From Heterohyrax brucei (taxonomy: Eukaryota > Chordata > Mammalia > Hyracoidea > Procaviidae): a DNA stretch of 64,000 nt. The notes beneath the pieces were generated by a model, which worked only from the letters and a program-made list of their open reading frames with translations, had not been told where the DNA came from and did no database searches. Numbering within the stretch: the first letter of the stretch is position 1; each line of letters starts with the position of its first letter. Position numbers and translations under genes: made by a program. Shown here piece by piece: positions 33,713-43,545 of this stretch. Location of the stretch: positions 7,369,501-7,433,500 of the forward strand of contig CM053143.1 of assembly GCA_028571685.1 (NCBI GenBank). Reading direction: 5' to 3'.

Positions 33713-34623
33713 CAAAGAAACCAGTAAGACAGCGTCATCCTCGCATAATCTTTATGTATGCCACAGACATCTGATACTTCCGTCAGCATTTCCCCACAAA
33801 ACATTTTTCTGTGTTGTAGAGTTGGAGAAACGGAGGAGTCCAGAAATTAACTGTTAGCTAGTTTGTTATTAAAAGGAGGGGAGGGGGGATGAGAAATGCC
33901 CAAGGGTTTAATAGAAAATGTCAGAGCTAACCGGATCTTGTAACTCTTCAGCGATCTGAGGTGAGAAACATTTAGTTTTTCTGGGAACAGTCACAGCAAG
34001 GATTAGGCACACAAGGACTAAACAGGCTTCTTATTAATGTCACTAGGCTAATGATAACTGAAGGGGTCTGAGGGATGGGACATGTAAGGGGTAGATCTGC
34101 TTCCCTACTCCCCCGTGGAATGCTTATTCTCTGGTTTTGATTTTCTTCCTATTCCCTACTGACGTAATACTGCTGGAAAGTCCTATTTCTGATCCGTACT
34201 GCAGAAAGAAATTTTGTGTTTCCTCGGGTGCCTGACCTCAAACTTACATCAGGTGACAAGTTGAGCCACCTGGAGGGGAACGGAGAGCTTGCTCTCCAGT
34301 CTTGGTTTCCTGAAGACTAACAGTTTTCTTTGCTTGCTGGCTCCTGCCTCAGTCGCTGTTCACCTTGGTTCGTAAGTCAGCTCTGGCATCATCTTCCTCC
34401 TCCGTGTTCTGTTAGTAAGTTCAGCAGCTTCTGGAGACCCGGGACTTCTTTTATTCTTGATGTCACCATGCCCTACCAGCAACCCTGACTGCGATCCCAA
34501 GTCTAGTGGGTAAGTGCTGGACCCTGACCCCCGACTGTCATACTTTGGAAGCCTTCCTGTGTCCTCTTTCTGTCCTGTTACATTAGCTCACTGTTGGGAT
34601 AGTGACCATTGCGTTATCATCTG
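33713..34623. other. Unassigned intron
   Basis: Relatively GC-rich, unique-looking sequence left of the inverted repeat. No exon recognised. Confidence 0.5.
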
Positions 34624-34867
34624 GGCCATTGAGGGTCTTCCTCTGTTTGCTGATCTCTGCTTTACCAAGACTGATGTCCTTCTCCAAGGACTGATAACAT
34701 GTCCAAAGTATATTATTGGATAAAATTCCATACAAAGCCTCTTGAGGAAGAAACCCATCCATCTAAAAGATTATACCGGGCAGTGCCAGAGCCCATGAGA
34801 TAGATCATTGTAATGTAAAGAAGTATGCTATGTTCAACATACAAGTAAACTTACAAATATAAAAAAA

Positions 34868-35095
34868 ACCAGACCAGACTAGACCAAACCAAACCAAACC
34901 CAGTTCCTGTCAAGTCATCTGCAACTCATGGTGACTCTGTGTATGTCAGAATAGAGATGTGGTGCAGAATTTTCAACGTCTGATTTTTCAGAAGTGGATA
35001 TCTAGATCTGTCTTTTGAGTTACCTCTGGATGGATTCAAACCCCCAGCCTTTGAGTTAGCAATTGAAGATGTTAACTGTTTGTATCACCGGGTTT
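34868..35095 (-). repeat. AfroSINE, longest subtype
   Basis: Antisense: repeated 'accaaaccaaaccaaaccc', 'ctcatggtgactctgtgta', 'tttcaacgtctgatttttc', 'ggattcaaacccccagcc', 'tgtatcaccgggttta'. It is in the spacer of the inverted repeat. Confidence 0.8.
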
Positions 35096-35199
35096 ACTGC
35101 AACAAATGTAGAGCAGGTATAATGGATTGTAACTCACTGGGAAGTTTGGTCTTGGAGGCCACATAGCTTGTACATTTGTTATTATGTGGTAATCTGTTT

Positions 35200-35392
35200 T
35201 GCAGTCGTGGCCATCATCTTAAACATAGTGTGACCTCTCTGTGCCTCCTTATGCTCATCTATAAAATGTCTTTAAAGTTAACGAAAATGCTCACCTCATT
35301 GGGTGTAGTGAGAATTAAATAAACTAGTGCATGCAGAGTACTTGGAGCAGTAACTGGCACACATGGCATGCTAAATAAACATTAGATAGTTA
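35200..35392 (+). repeat. MIR-like ancient SINE
   Basis: 'gtgacctctctgtgcctcc', 'ctcatctataaaatg', 'gtgagaattaaataaac', 'agtaactggcacacatgg' match the MIR core and 3' region. Confidence 0.75.
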
Positions 35393-35603
35393 GGACACAC
35401 CCTGAAACTATTCAGAAGAATCCAGTTTTAGATGTGTTTCCAGTTAATTGTACAAAAAAAAAAAAAAAAAAAAAGTCCCTGTATGTTGAACATAGCATAC
35501 TTCTTTACATTAAAATGACTCGTCTCATGGGCTCTGGCACTGCCTGGTATAATCTTTTAGATGGATTGGTTTCTTCCTCCAGAGGCTTTGTGTGAAATTT
35601 TAT

Positions 35604-35825
35604 CCAAGAATACACTTTGGACATGTTATCAGTCCTTGGAGAAGGGCATCATTCTTGGTAAAGCAGAGATCAGTAAAGAGACGAAGACCTCAGTGCCCAG
35701 TGGCTGCAATAATGGGCCGAAGCATAGCAACAATTACTAGAGTGATGCAGGACCCACACAGTGTTTTGTTCTGTTGTACATAGGGTAGCTGTGAGTTGGA
35801 ACTGACTTGATGACACCCAACGAAA
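35604..35825 (+). mobile_element. RTE-clade LINE 3' end (sense)
   Basis: 'cactttggacatgttatcag', 'gagaagggcatcattcttgg', 'agtggctgcaataatgggcc', ending 'ttgatgacacccaacgaaag'. Its upstream part belongs to the right arm of the inverted repeat. Confidence 0.85.
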
Positions 35826-36925
35826 GCATCCATTAATGTAGTCAAGTCTCCAGAACTAAATTTGGCCTTCAAAGGATGTTTTTTGTTGTCTCTGGCCTTG
35901 TACCAAGTTGTAACTTACGGCATCTGCGAAGTACTTGACAGTGCCAGCCCGGGGAAACTGTGCTGCTCCCAGCTCCTGCTAAGGTAAAAGCCCCGTGGGC
36001 ACCGCGTGGCTTCCCTCCTCAGTCTTCTCCTCTTCCTGAGGTGATCCCATTAAGTTAGGACTTGCTGGCTTGCCTCTGTCATGACTTTTTGTGGGGAAAC
36101 AAAAAAAGCTTGGCCAATATGATTCTCTTGAGAGTTTTCATTTAGCCGCGAGTGGTAGGAAGAAAAGTGAGTGGAAATGAAGTTAAAAGATGCCATAAGC
36201 TCCTCTCAGGGTCATACATGGTGGCCTTCCCAGGCAGTGACTGAGGAAGCACACCCTCTGTGTTAGCAGGAGTTCTGGGACAGCAAAAATGGACGGGAAG
36301 TAGAAAGAAAGCATATGACACTTTCAGGTGCCAGAGAGGAGAGTAAACACTCAGAGAGGAGGCACGTTGTGCCGATGGCAGCTGCCCAGAGAGAAGGCTT
36401 GAGGGCATGCCCGTACTGTAGATTTTTTTCCCTTTTAGGGCATGTTCACTTTTCTTCCTGGATTCTTTGCAATTGTGTTCTGATTATTTTGGTCTTTATT
36501 CCTTGCCTACAGAGGCCTACCTTGGAAAGGTCATACGGTGTGCATATAGTCCTTGTCTTTCCCTTCTAGGGGATTCCTTTCCTTGGATTTCTGATGCTGC
36601 CTGTGGCTCCTCACTAATCTTTGGGAACTCTTTTTTCAGGACTGGGTTTAGATCGCCTCCCCTCGCCCCTCTTCTGTGCTGTATCTCCTGGTGACTTAAA
36701 TGTTTTTTGAGTTTTTCTTTCATTGACTCCTGGTGGAATTTGTCATTTGTGAACCTCAGTTCTCTCTCTGTCATGTAGACTCTGAATTGCTTAGGGGCAG
36801 GAACCCGTATTTGTTAGAAACTTTGAAACTTGAAGCTGTGCTGAGCTAATGGTAGATGCCTGTCAAATCATAGTTATTTCTTATAGCGTTGCTTTTAACT
36901 CTTGTGATTGGCTGAACTTGGGCAC
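35826..36925. other. Unassigned intron
   Basis: No family recognised. Two overlapping open stretches of about 80 codons (36315-36694, +) show no protein character. Confidence 0.5.
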
Positions 36926-37366
36926 TGTGATAGATTGAATGTGACTTTCCAAAGTATTCACTGGAATCCTAACCTTGTACCTGAACATATGATGCTGGTT
37001 GGAAATAAGAGCTCTTCTGTAATATTACTGGGGGCAGACAGCTCTTAAGTAGTACCGAATCTAATCACTTAGGAGGCTGTCTTACAAAAAGAGATGGATA
37101 GATGTAGTAACACCGATACAAGATGAAGACAGACATCATGTCGTAGTGGAGAAAGATGCCTCTGGAAGCCCACAAGTGCCAAAGCTTGGTAGCAGCTACT
37201 AGAAGCTAAAAGAAACTAAGAAGGACCCACCTGTAGAGGCGGCACCCTGAATTTGGGCTTCTAGGCTCCTGAACTATGAACAAATAAATTTCTGTTCTTT
37301 GAAGTCACCTACTTACGTTGTTTCTTTGTGTCTTTTGGTCACAGCAACACTTGTAAACTAAAACAT
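36926..37366 (+). mobile_element. MaLR-type solo LTR
   Basis: A ~440-bp non-coding LTR of an endogenous MaLR-type element. It starts 'tgtgatagattgaatgtgac', has 'ggcaccctgaatttgggctt' and the polyadenylation region 'atgaacaaataaatttctg', and ends 'aacactt ... aaactaaaaca'. No coding internal region is attached. Confidence 0.75.
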
Positions 37367-37475
37367 ACAGGCACACAGAGTTTTAGAACTTTTAGAGTTA
37401 TGCTTTCTTTAGTTAGCATTTTAATGTTTCTTTAAAAATATATACATGTAAAAGATTTTGGGGAAAATGGAGGAT

Positions 37476-37988
37476 TGTCTTAGTTATCTACTGCTGCTGT
37501 AGCAGAAATACCACAAGTCGATGGCTTTAACAAACAGAATTTTATTCTCTCACAATCTACTCAGCTAGAAGTCTGATTTCAGGACATTAGCCCCACGGGA
37601 AGGCTTTCTTTCTTTTTTGGCTCTGAGGGAGGTTTCTTGTCTTCAGTTTTGCACTGAAGGAGCTTCTCAGTGCAAGGACCCTAGGTCCAAAGGACACACT
37701 CTGGTCCTGGCACTACTTTCTTAGTTGTTTGCGGTCCCTTGTCTCTCTGTTCACTTATTTTATACCTTAGAAAAGCTTGATTTAAGACACAACCTAACTT
37801 TGTAGTTTGAGTCCTGCCTCATGAAGATAACTGCCTCTAATCCTGTCTGAGAAACAACACAGAGACAGGATTTACAACACAAAAGAAAACCACATCAGAA
37901 GACAAAGTAGTAGATAATCACACAGTAGTGGGAATCATGGCCTAGCCAAGTTGAGATACTTTTAGGGAACACAAATCAGTCTGTGACA
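37476..37988 (-). mobile_element. MaLR-type LTR (antisense)
   Basis: 'tgtcttagttatctactgc', 'acaaacagaattttattctc', 'aaaggacacactctgg', 'aggatttacaacacaaaag', ending 'aaatcagtctgtgaca'. It is the same subfamily as 54252-54760 in the same orientation, and lies 110 bp from the sense LTR above. Non-coding. Confidence 0.82.
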
Positions 37989-38654
37989 AGGATCTTCAAA
38001 GTTACTCTTAGCTTTAGTTAGTGTCTGTTTTGTGGCATTCGGTGGTGGTAGTTCTGTGGCAGAACAGTGGGAAAGATGCCATTCATTAAGCGGATGGAGA
38101 CCTGACATCTGAATCTGGGCTAAAACTTACTTTTGGCTTCTCGCATATGATTGTGATTAACAGAGTATCTTGTTCTGCCGTTATCCCCTGCATGTGGTTT
38201 TGTTTTCCCACTTGTCTGTTCTTTCTTAGGACCTTTGGCAAACCACTTTGTCAAGTGATTCTGTACCAGAGTGTTTGAATAATGCTGTGTTTTGTCACTG
38301 AGCATCATATCCATGATCTATAAAAATAATACTCAAAAATAGTATTTTTATCTGTACATGGTTTCTAACCCCCTGTTATCCTCTTTATCTACTAATAAAG
38401 AATCATGGGAAAGAGAACACCCTACTTATCACCCCAGCATTTATAGATGGAGCTTTCTTGGCATTGAAGCCAGGAAGCTCAGAGCTGATCCATATCCTTG
38501 GAGAAATGTTTGCCTGGTGATGCAGGAACCATTAATTAGATAAAGACCTCTGAGTTTCACTAGTTGTTGGCACGGTTTCCAGTAATTTTTTAAAGGGCCG
38601 CCATCGTTTCCTAGCAGGGTCAAAGGAGTAATCTCTAACTTGTCTTCTGTTGCT
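37989..38654. other. Unassigned intron
   Basis: Nothing recognised between the LTR and the L2. Confidence 0.5.
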
Positions 38655-39098
38655 ATGCTTGTCTACTTTCAGTCTGTTTTTAAAACAGCAGCCGAAATGG
38701 TACTGTGAAAACATTACATCGTGTTATTCTTCTGCCCCAAACTCTCCCAAAGCTCCCTGTCTGACTTTCCCTAAAAGCCCAAGCCCTCCGTGAACTGGCC
38801 CTCCATCGTCTTTGACCTTCTTACTTACTACTCTCGCCATCCCTCCTTCACTAAGCTTCACCTGTGCTGGCCTTGGCTGTTGCTGTGTCAGACCCGTGTG
38901 TGGCTGCTCCTCTGTCTGCAAAGGCCCTCCCGGAGCCATCTGCATGGTTTGCTCCCTCACCCCTTGAAGTATTTGCTCAATTGCCATCTTCTCGGTGAAG
39001 TCCACTCTGACCTGCACAGCCTCTTCTGACTGTGCTGTTCCGCTAACCCTTTATTTTTCCACAGCGCTTGTCAGTTTCCAGCATACTGTGTTGTATGT

Positions 39099-39202
39099 GG
39101 GAACCTTGGTGGTGTAGTGGTTAAGTGCTATAGCTACTAACCAAAGGTTGGTTGCTGTGAATCAATATCAACTTGACAGCGATGAGTTTGGTTTGGGTTA
39201 TG
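39099..39202 (+). repeat. AfroSINE with central deletion
   Basis: 'ggaaccttggtggtgtagtg', 'ctactaaccaaaggttgg', then directly 'tgctgtgaatcaatatcaac'. About 55 bp of the middle is missing. Confidence 0.88.
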
Positions 39203-39312
39203 TTATATATGCATGCATACATATTTTTATTATCTGTCTTCTCTTTCCTCTGTTACTCTGACATGGTCTGTCCCCTACTCTCACCCCAGTTTGTGTGATT
39301 TATTCACTGCTA

Positions 39313-39411
39313 TAGCTCCTTGGAAACTCTATGGAGCAACTCTACTCTGTCCTGTAGTGTTGATATGAGTCAGAATCAACGCGATGGCAGTGGATGTGGC
39401 TTTTTGGTTTT
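39313..39411 (+). repeat. AfroSINE, 3' half
   Basis: 'agctccttggaaactctatg', 'ctactctgtcctgtagtg', 'atgagtcagaatcaacgcg'. Confidence 0.88.
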
Positions 39412-39420
39412 GTAGCTCTT

Positions 39421-39591
39421 GTGGAAACCGTGATGGTATAAGTGCTTAAAGGTTATGGCTGCTGATGGAAAGGTCAGACGTTTGAATCTATCAGGTACAC
39501 CTCAGAAACTCTGTGGGGCAGATCTGCTCTGTTCCGTAGGGTCACTATGAGTCGGAATCAACTGGACGGCAGTGGGTTTGTTTCTTTTTTT
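39421..39591 (+). repeat. AfroSINE
   Basis: A full-length sense copy: 'gtggaaaccgtgatggtata', 'ggcagatctgctctgttcc', 'gagtcggaatcaactggacg', ending in a T-rich tail. Confidence 0.92.
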
Positions 39592-40139
39592 CCTCATGGT
39601 TCCTGTACCTAGAACACAGCCTGGCAGATGATCAGCCCTCAAATATTTGAGTGAGACAAGCAGAATGTACATGTACAGAACAATTACTGGGATACCAGGA
39701 AATGAACATGGGCATTCTGGCTACTCAGGTTCTTAGAAGTGCAGAAATAAGATGTGGATGGATGAAGGGGGAGACAGAATGGATTACTGAAACAGATGTG
39801 TGCGTGTGCCACTTTCATGAATAAAATAGTGATCATCTTTTTTTGCTATGATATTTCTGAAAGTGCATTGTGCAGAGTTACACATAAAATAGTTATCATC
39901 CATATACCCTTCCTACACCTACCAATTACTTAATATTTTGCCGTGTTTACTTTTTCTCTTTGTGTAAACGTATTCCATGTGTCTGTGTCCCTGGCTGGCC
40001 TGTTGGGACTCTTCTTGGGTCAGTGGCCTACCCCTGTCTCTTTAGCTCATATAATGTTGGGGCAGAGTCACATACTGCAATCCTGTCAATTTAGGAAGTT
40101 AGCTTGAGAAGGGGAAAGGAGGGTCACATTTTAGTTTGA

Positions 40140-40260
40140 TACATTATTTTTGCTTTATAGATGGGAAATCAGATACATAGTTTCAGTGTCTTGGGAAGGC
40201 CACATACCTGCCTGGCGTGTGCTAGAGTCAGTGTTTGAATGCAGAGCTGTCAGGTCGTGA
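40140..40260 (-). repeat. MIR-like ancient SINE
   Basis: 'atagatgggaaatcagatac', 'cttgggaaggccacatac', 'gtttgaatgcagagctgtc' match the antisense MIR core. Confidence 0.65.
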
Positions 40261-40263
40261 ACC

Positions 40264-40429
40264 ACTGAAACCTAAAAGCAAGCTCATTGGTGTTGAGTTG
40301 ATTCTGACTCATAGCAAGTCAAAGTAGAACTGTTCACATAGCTCCTAAGGAGTGCCTGCTGGATTTGATTTGCCAACCTTTGCTCAGTAGCCATAGCACT
40401 TAACAGCTACGCTACTAAGATTTCCTTGT
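40264..40429 (-). repeat. AfroSINE
   Basis: Antisense: 'gtgttgagttgattctgac', 'caaagtagaactgttcac', 'cacttaacagctacgctac'. Confidence 0.86.
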
Positions 40430-41185
40430 GAATCACAGTGCCTTTAATTTAGCATACCTCTGATTTGTCATCTGTAAAATGGGATGATTAGACTAGATTA
40501 TTTGTAATATGATTCCCTGATAAAGTTCTGTAATTTAGGCTAGGATTTGGAAATTCACACGCCTCCAGTAGACAGGCTCTTTTAAATATACAAAAATGCT
40601 GAGTAGAAGATGGGGAGTGGTGGGGTCTGGTAACCAGAGAGTCTGAGAGATTCATGTTCAGATGTTGAGAAAAGGGATGGCCAGATAAATGTCCATGGGG
40701 CCAACTAGATTTTGACACTTTGCTGGAAATGTCAAGCTGTCATAGTTTTCAGTATGTCAGTTTGCCATTGCAGTGTTTGTGAACTCATCAGCTATTCTTG
40801 GTTTTCCATGAAGGTGAAGAAGCTGGATTTGGGGAGAGTATTGGCATGGGTACCCTTTTTCAGACTTTATTACTTCCCTTTGGTCCAAAACATAGACAGA
40901 TACACAGATATGCCCTTTGCAAATTTTTTTTTTGCCTGGTGTGCTGTCCAGCTAACTGTTGGACCACATATTCCTCACTAGTGGGAACACTTGTCACAGT
41001 CATTCTTTGTGTTGCCAGATTATATCAAAACTGGGAATAGTTCTGACACATCTAAGAACAGACCAAGATTTGGGTTGAACTAGGAGTATAAAGTTGAGCT
41101 GTTTGTCCAGTTTTGTGCCTCAGTTTCCTGAAGTGTGAAGTAAAAGCGAGAGACTCTCTTGCTGATTTCTGTATTTGCTTCTCAG
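40430..41185. other. Mostly unassigned intron
   Basis: 40440-40500 has a MIR-like 'gtcatctgtaaaatgggatg'. The remainder is unassigned. Confidence 0.45.
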
Positions 41186-41600
41186 GGCTCCTGTGACAGA
41201 GTACCACCAATCAGCTGCTTAAAAATAACAGAAACTTACTATTTTGCTGTTCTGTGGGCAAGAAGTCTAAACTCAAGGTGTCAGAAGGGCCATGCTTTTC
41301 TGACGGTGCTAGAGAAAGATCCTTTCTTGTCTCTCTCTGTCTCTGGTGATCCCCCAAATTCCATGGCTTCCAGCTACAACATAATTCCATTGTCACATGG
41401 CTGTCTTTTCTCTCAGTCTGTATCTTTTCTCTTCTTTGGTAAGGATTCCAGCCGTACTGAATTAAGACCCATCCTGCTCTGGTATGACCTCATGTGAACT
41501 AAAAGCTTCAAAGACCCTATTTCCAAACAAGGTTACATGCACAGATGTCAGGAGTTAGGATGTGAACATATCTCTTTGGAGGACACTGTATAACCTGCAG
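41186..41600 (-). mobile_element. MLT1-like MaLR LTR (antisense)
   Basis: 'gctcctgtgacagagtacca', 'gtctaaactcaaggtgtc', 'aagaccctatttccaaac', 'aaggttacatgcacag' correspond to the antisense of an old MaLR LTR. Non-coding. Confidence 0.65.
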
Positions 41601-41859
41601 TAATCTTCCACTTGGGTTCTGCAGGATGGAATCTCATCAGAGATGATCTATAGGGGATGGGGACCAATGGAGCCAGCTCTTCCGCTTCTGTCAGAGCAGC
41701 TTTGGTTATCTCCCAGCCCCACGTAGGATCTTGGGCAGACTGCTTCGTCTCTGGGCATCTCACTTTCCTGCTTTGTAAAACGTACCTGCCTCAGTAGGGT
41801 TGCTTTCATAGCGAAGTAGATCAAGAAATGTAATTTGTGGAGTGCGTGGAGTTAGAAGG

Positions 41860-42432
41860 CAGTAGAATGATCTTCACCAGTGCCTACTTCCTAATCCCTG
41901 AAACCACTGAACATGGTATCTTACATGCAAGAGGAACTTTGTAGATGTGGTTAAGTTAAGATTCTTGAAATGGGAGATTTTTCTGGATTATTTGGGTCGG
42001 CCCAGTGTGATCACACGTAGTCCCTAGAAGAGTCAGAAAAGGAGATGTAGTGACAGAAGCGTACGCTGGAGTGGCATGTGGTTCCTGGCTAGGGGCCATG
42101 GACTAAGGAATTTGGATAGCTTCTAAAAGCTGGTCTAGGCAAGGAGATGGTTTCTTCTTTGGTAGCCTACAGGAGGAGTGCTGTCTGCTGACCCCGTGGC
42201 TTTGGCTCCATGAGACGTAGTTGGATTTCTGATCTGTAGAACTCTGAGATCATATGAGGAATGATAATTAAGTCCTTGAATTTAATTGTTCTAAGTGCTA
42301 CATACCTCAATGCTGACTATCACTATGTTCACTTCAAACTACTCCCCTTGGGAGATTGTGTATATGTAAGCTGTTTAAAGCCACTTATTTAAGGACACTA
42401 AGTTTATGATAACTTGTTGTAGTAGCTAGGGC
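41860..42432 (+). mobile_element. MLT1-like MaLR LTR split by a mariner fragment
   Basis: 'ggaactttgtagatgtggtt', 'gggagatttttctggatta', 'agtgtgatcacacgtag', 'gatctgtagaactctgag', then after the insertion 'ctgtttaaagccacttat' and 'ataacttgttgtagtagct'. Sense orientation, non-coding. Confidence 0.72.
42261..42352 (+). mobile_element. Mariner long-TIR fragment
   Basis: 'aatttaattgttctaagtgc', 'tacatacctcaatgctgac', 'ctactccccttgggag' match the left terminus of the element at 25264. Only one arm remains. It interrupts the MaLR LTR at the 'aactctgagat'/'gtaagctgtttaaag' junction. Confidence 0.78.
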
Positions 42433-42747
42433 TTCTACATGGAAGTTAACTGTTTCCTGTCTTCTCATTGTAAAGTAGATTTTCTTTGAGCAAAGGAATC
42501 TGAAGACCAGTGGGCTTGGTGATCAAAAGCATCCCCTTTTCATCTAAAAGCTTGTTGGAGTAGGGACTCTGTGTATGTGGCACCTACCCTGAATATCCAC
42601 ACTGAGTTTGCTGAATGTGTGCTGTGCGGTGGAAGTCTGGAGTAAGGTTTACTGAAGGTTGAGTGTTCTTTTCCAGTGTGGCCCTGCCTTTGGTATTCTC
42701 TCCAGGCTCCAGATCACTCTCTTTGATGGGTCCATCATAATTAATGG

Positions 42748-42906
42748 AGCCCTGGTGGCACAATGGTTAAGAGTTCAGGCTGCTAACCAAAATGTCAGCA
42801 ATTAGAGTCCACTAGCTCCTCCTTAGAAATTCTGTGAGGGCAGTTCTACTCTGTCCTACAGAGTTGCTATGAATTGGAATCAACTTGATGACAATGGGTT
42901 TGGGCT
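42748..42906 (+). repeat. AfroSINE
   Basis: Sense: 'gagccctggtggcacaatgg', 'ggctgctaaccaaaatgtc', 'ctactctgtcctacagag'. Confidence 0.92.
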
Positions 42907-43534
42907 ATTAGTAGGTTTCATAATTGATAGGTCATTTTGGCAAAAGTACATGGTTGTCTGTTGTGTACTGTATTGGGCTTGGAGTCTTGCACTCAAGGTT
43001 TGTGGATTTGATTTGGGTCAAATGCATATTTCTGGGCTTAGCTTGTTTTCCTTTTGCCCCATAAATTTGTCATAATTCAATTTATTCTAGTGTCTGCAGT
43101 TGTGATTAAGGATCTGCTGTAGAGACACCCCCAGTAGGCCACACTGGTGGGTTAGACCAGGAATACCTTGAGGCAGTATTACTAGGAACTGTGCTGGCTC
43201 TATAGCAGCTGGTTAGCAGTTTGTGTTTCAGGCCTAGACTAGCCCAGGTATGCGTTCTTGGTTTAAGAGATGTTTGCACCATTGTTTAAGTCTGTAAAGT
43301 ATGATATTTACTTTCTTTTTGACTTAGAGAGGCCATAATGCCCTTCTCACACATAGTGCCATTGCCCAGTTTATACATCTGGAAAACATAACAGGAAAAT
43401 ACACAGCTGGTCTGCACCCTCAGAGTACTTTTGTTTCATTTCCATGTTACTTAGATTCAAATCAGCATTATTTCCATGGCATGAATCTAAAGATATTAAA
43501 TTCTTACTTGTCACCCTGTCCCTCTCTAAATAAA
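42907..43534. other. Unassigned intron
   Basis: Unique-looking sequence up to the L1 target site. Confidence 0.5.
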
Positions 43535-43545
43535 GTACTAAAGAA

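Larger units (their letters stand above)
34624..35703. repeat. 1.1-kb inverted repeat (arms ~220 bp)
   Basis: The left arm 34624-34844 is the reverse complement of the right arm 35480-35703 at roughly 90% by eye. Shared words include 'aagaagtatgctatgttcaa', 'ggcagtgccagagcccatga' and 'tctaaaagattatacc', each present in inverted form on the other side. The outer part of each arm is RTE 3' sequence (right arm sense, continuing to 35825). The inner ~125 bp is not recognised. The 635-bp spacer holds a SINE, a MIR-like stretch and a 20-nt A run at 35454-35474. Confidence 0.85.
38655..39655 (+). repeat. L2 LINE 3' end interrupted by three SINEs
   Basis: 'tctgcatggtttgctccctc', 'ccttgaagtatttgctcaat', 'cttctcggtgaagtcc', 'ccacagcgcttgtcagtttc', then 'gtgtgatttattcactgc', 'cctgtacctagaacacagcc' and 'ctcaaatatttgagtgag' follow the L2 3' end in order. 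The pieces are 38655-39090, 39203-39312 and 39592-39655, plus a short remnant near 39412. Non-coding relic. Confidence 0.82.
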
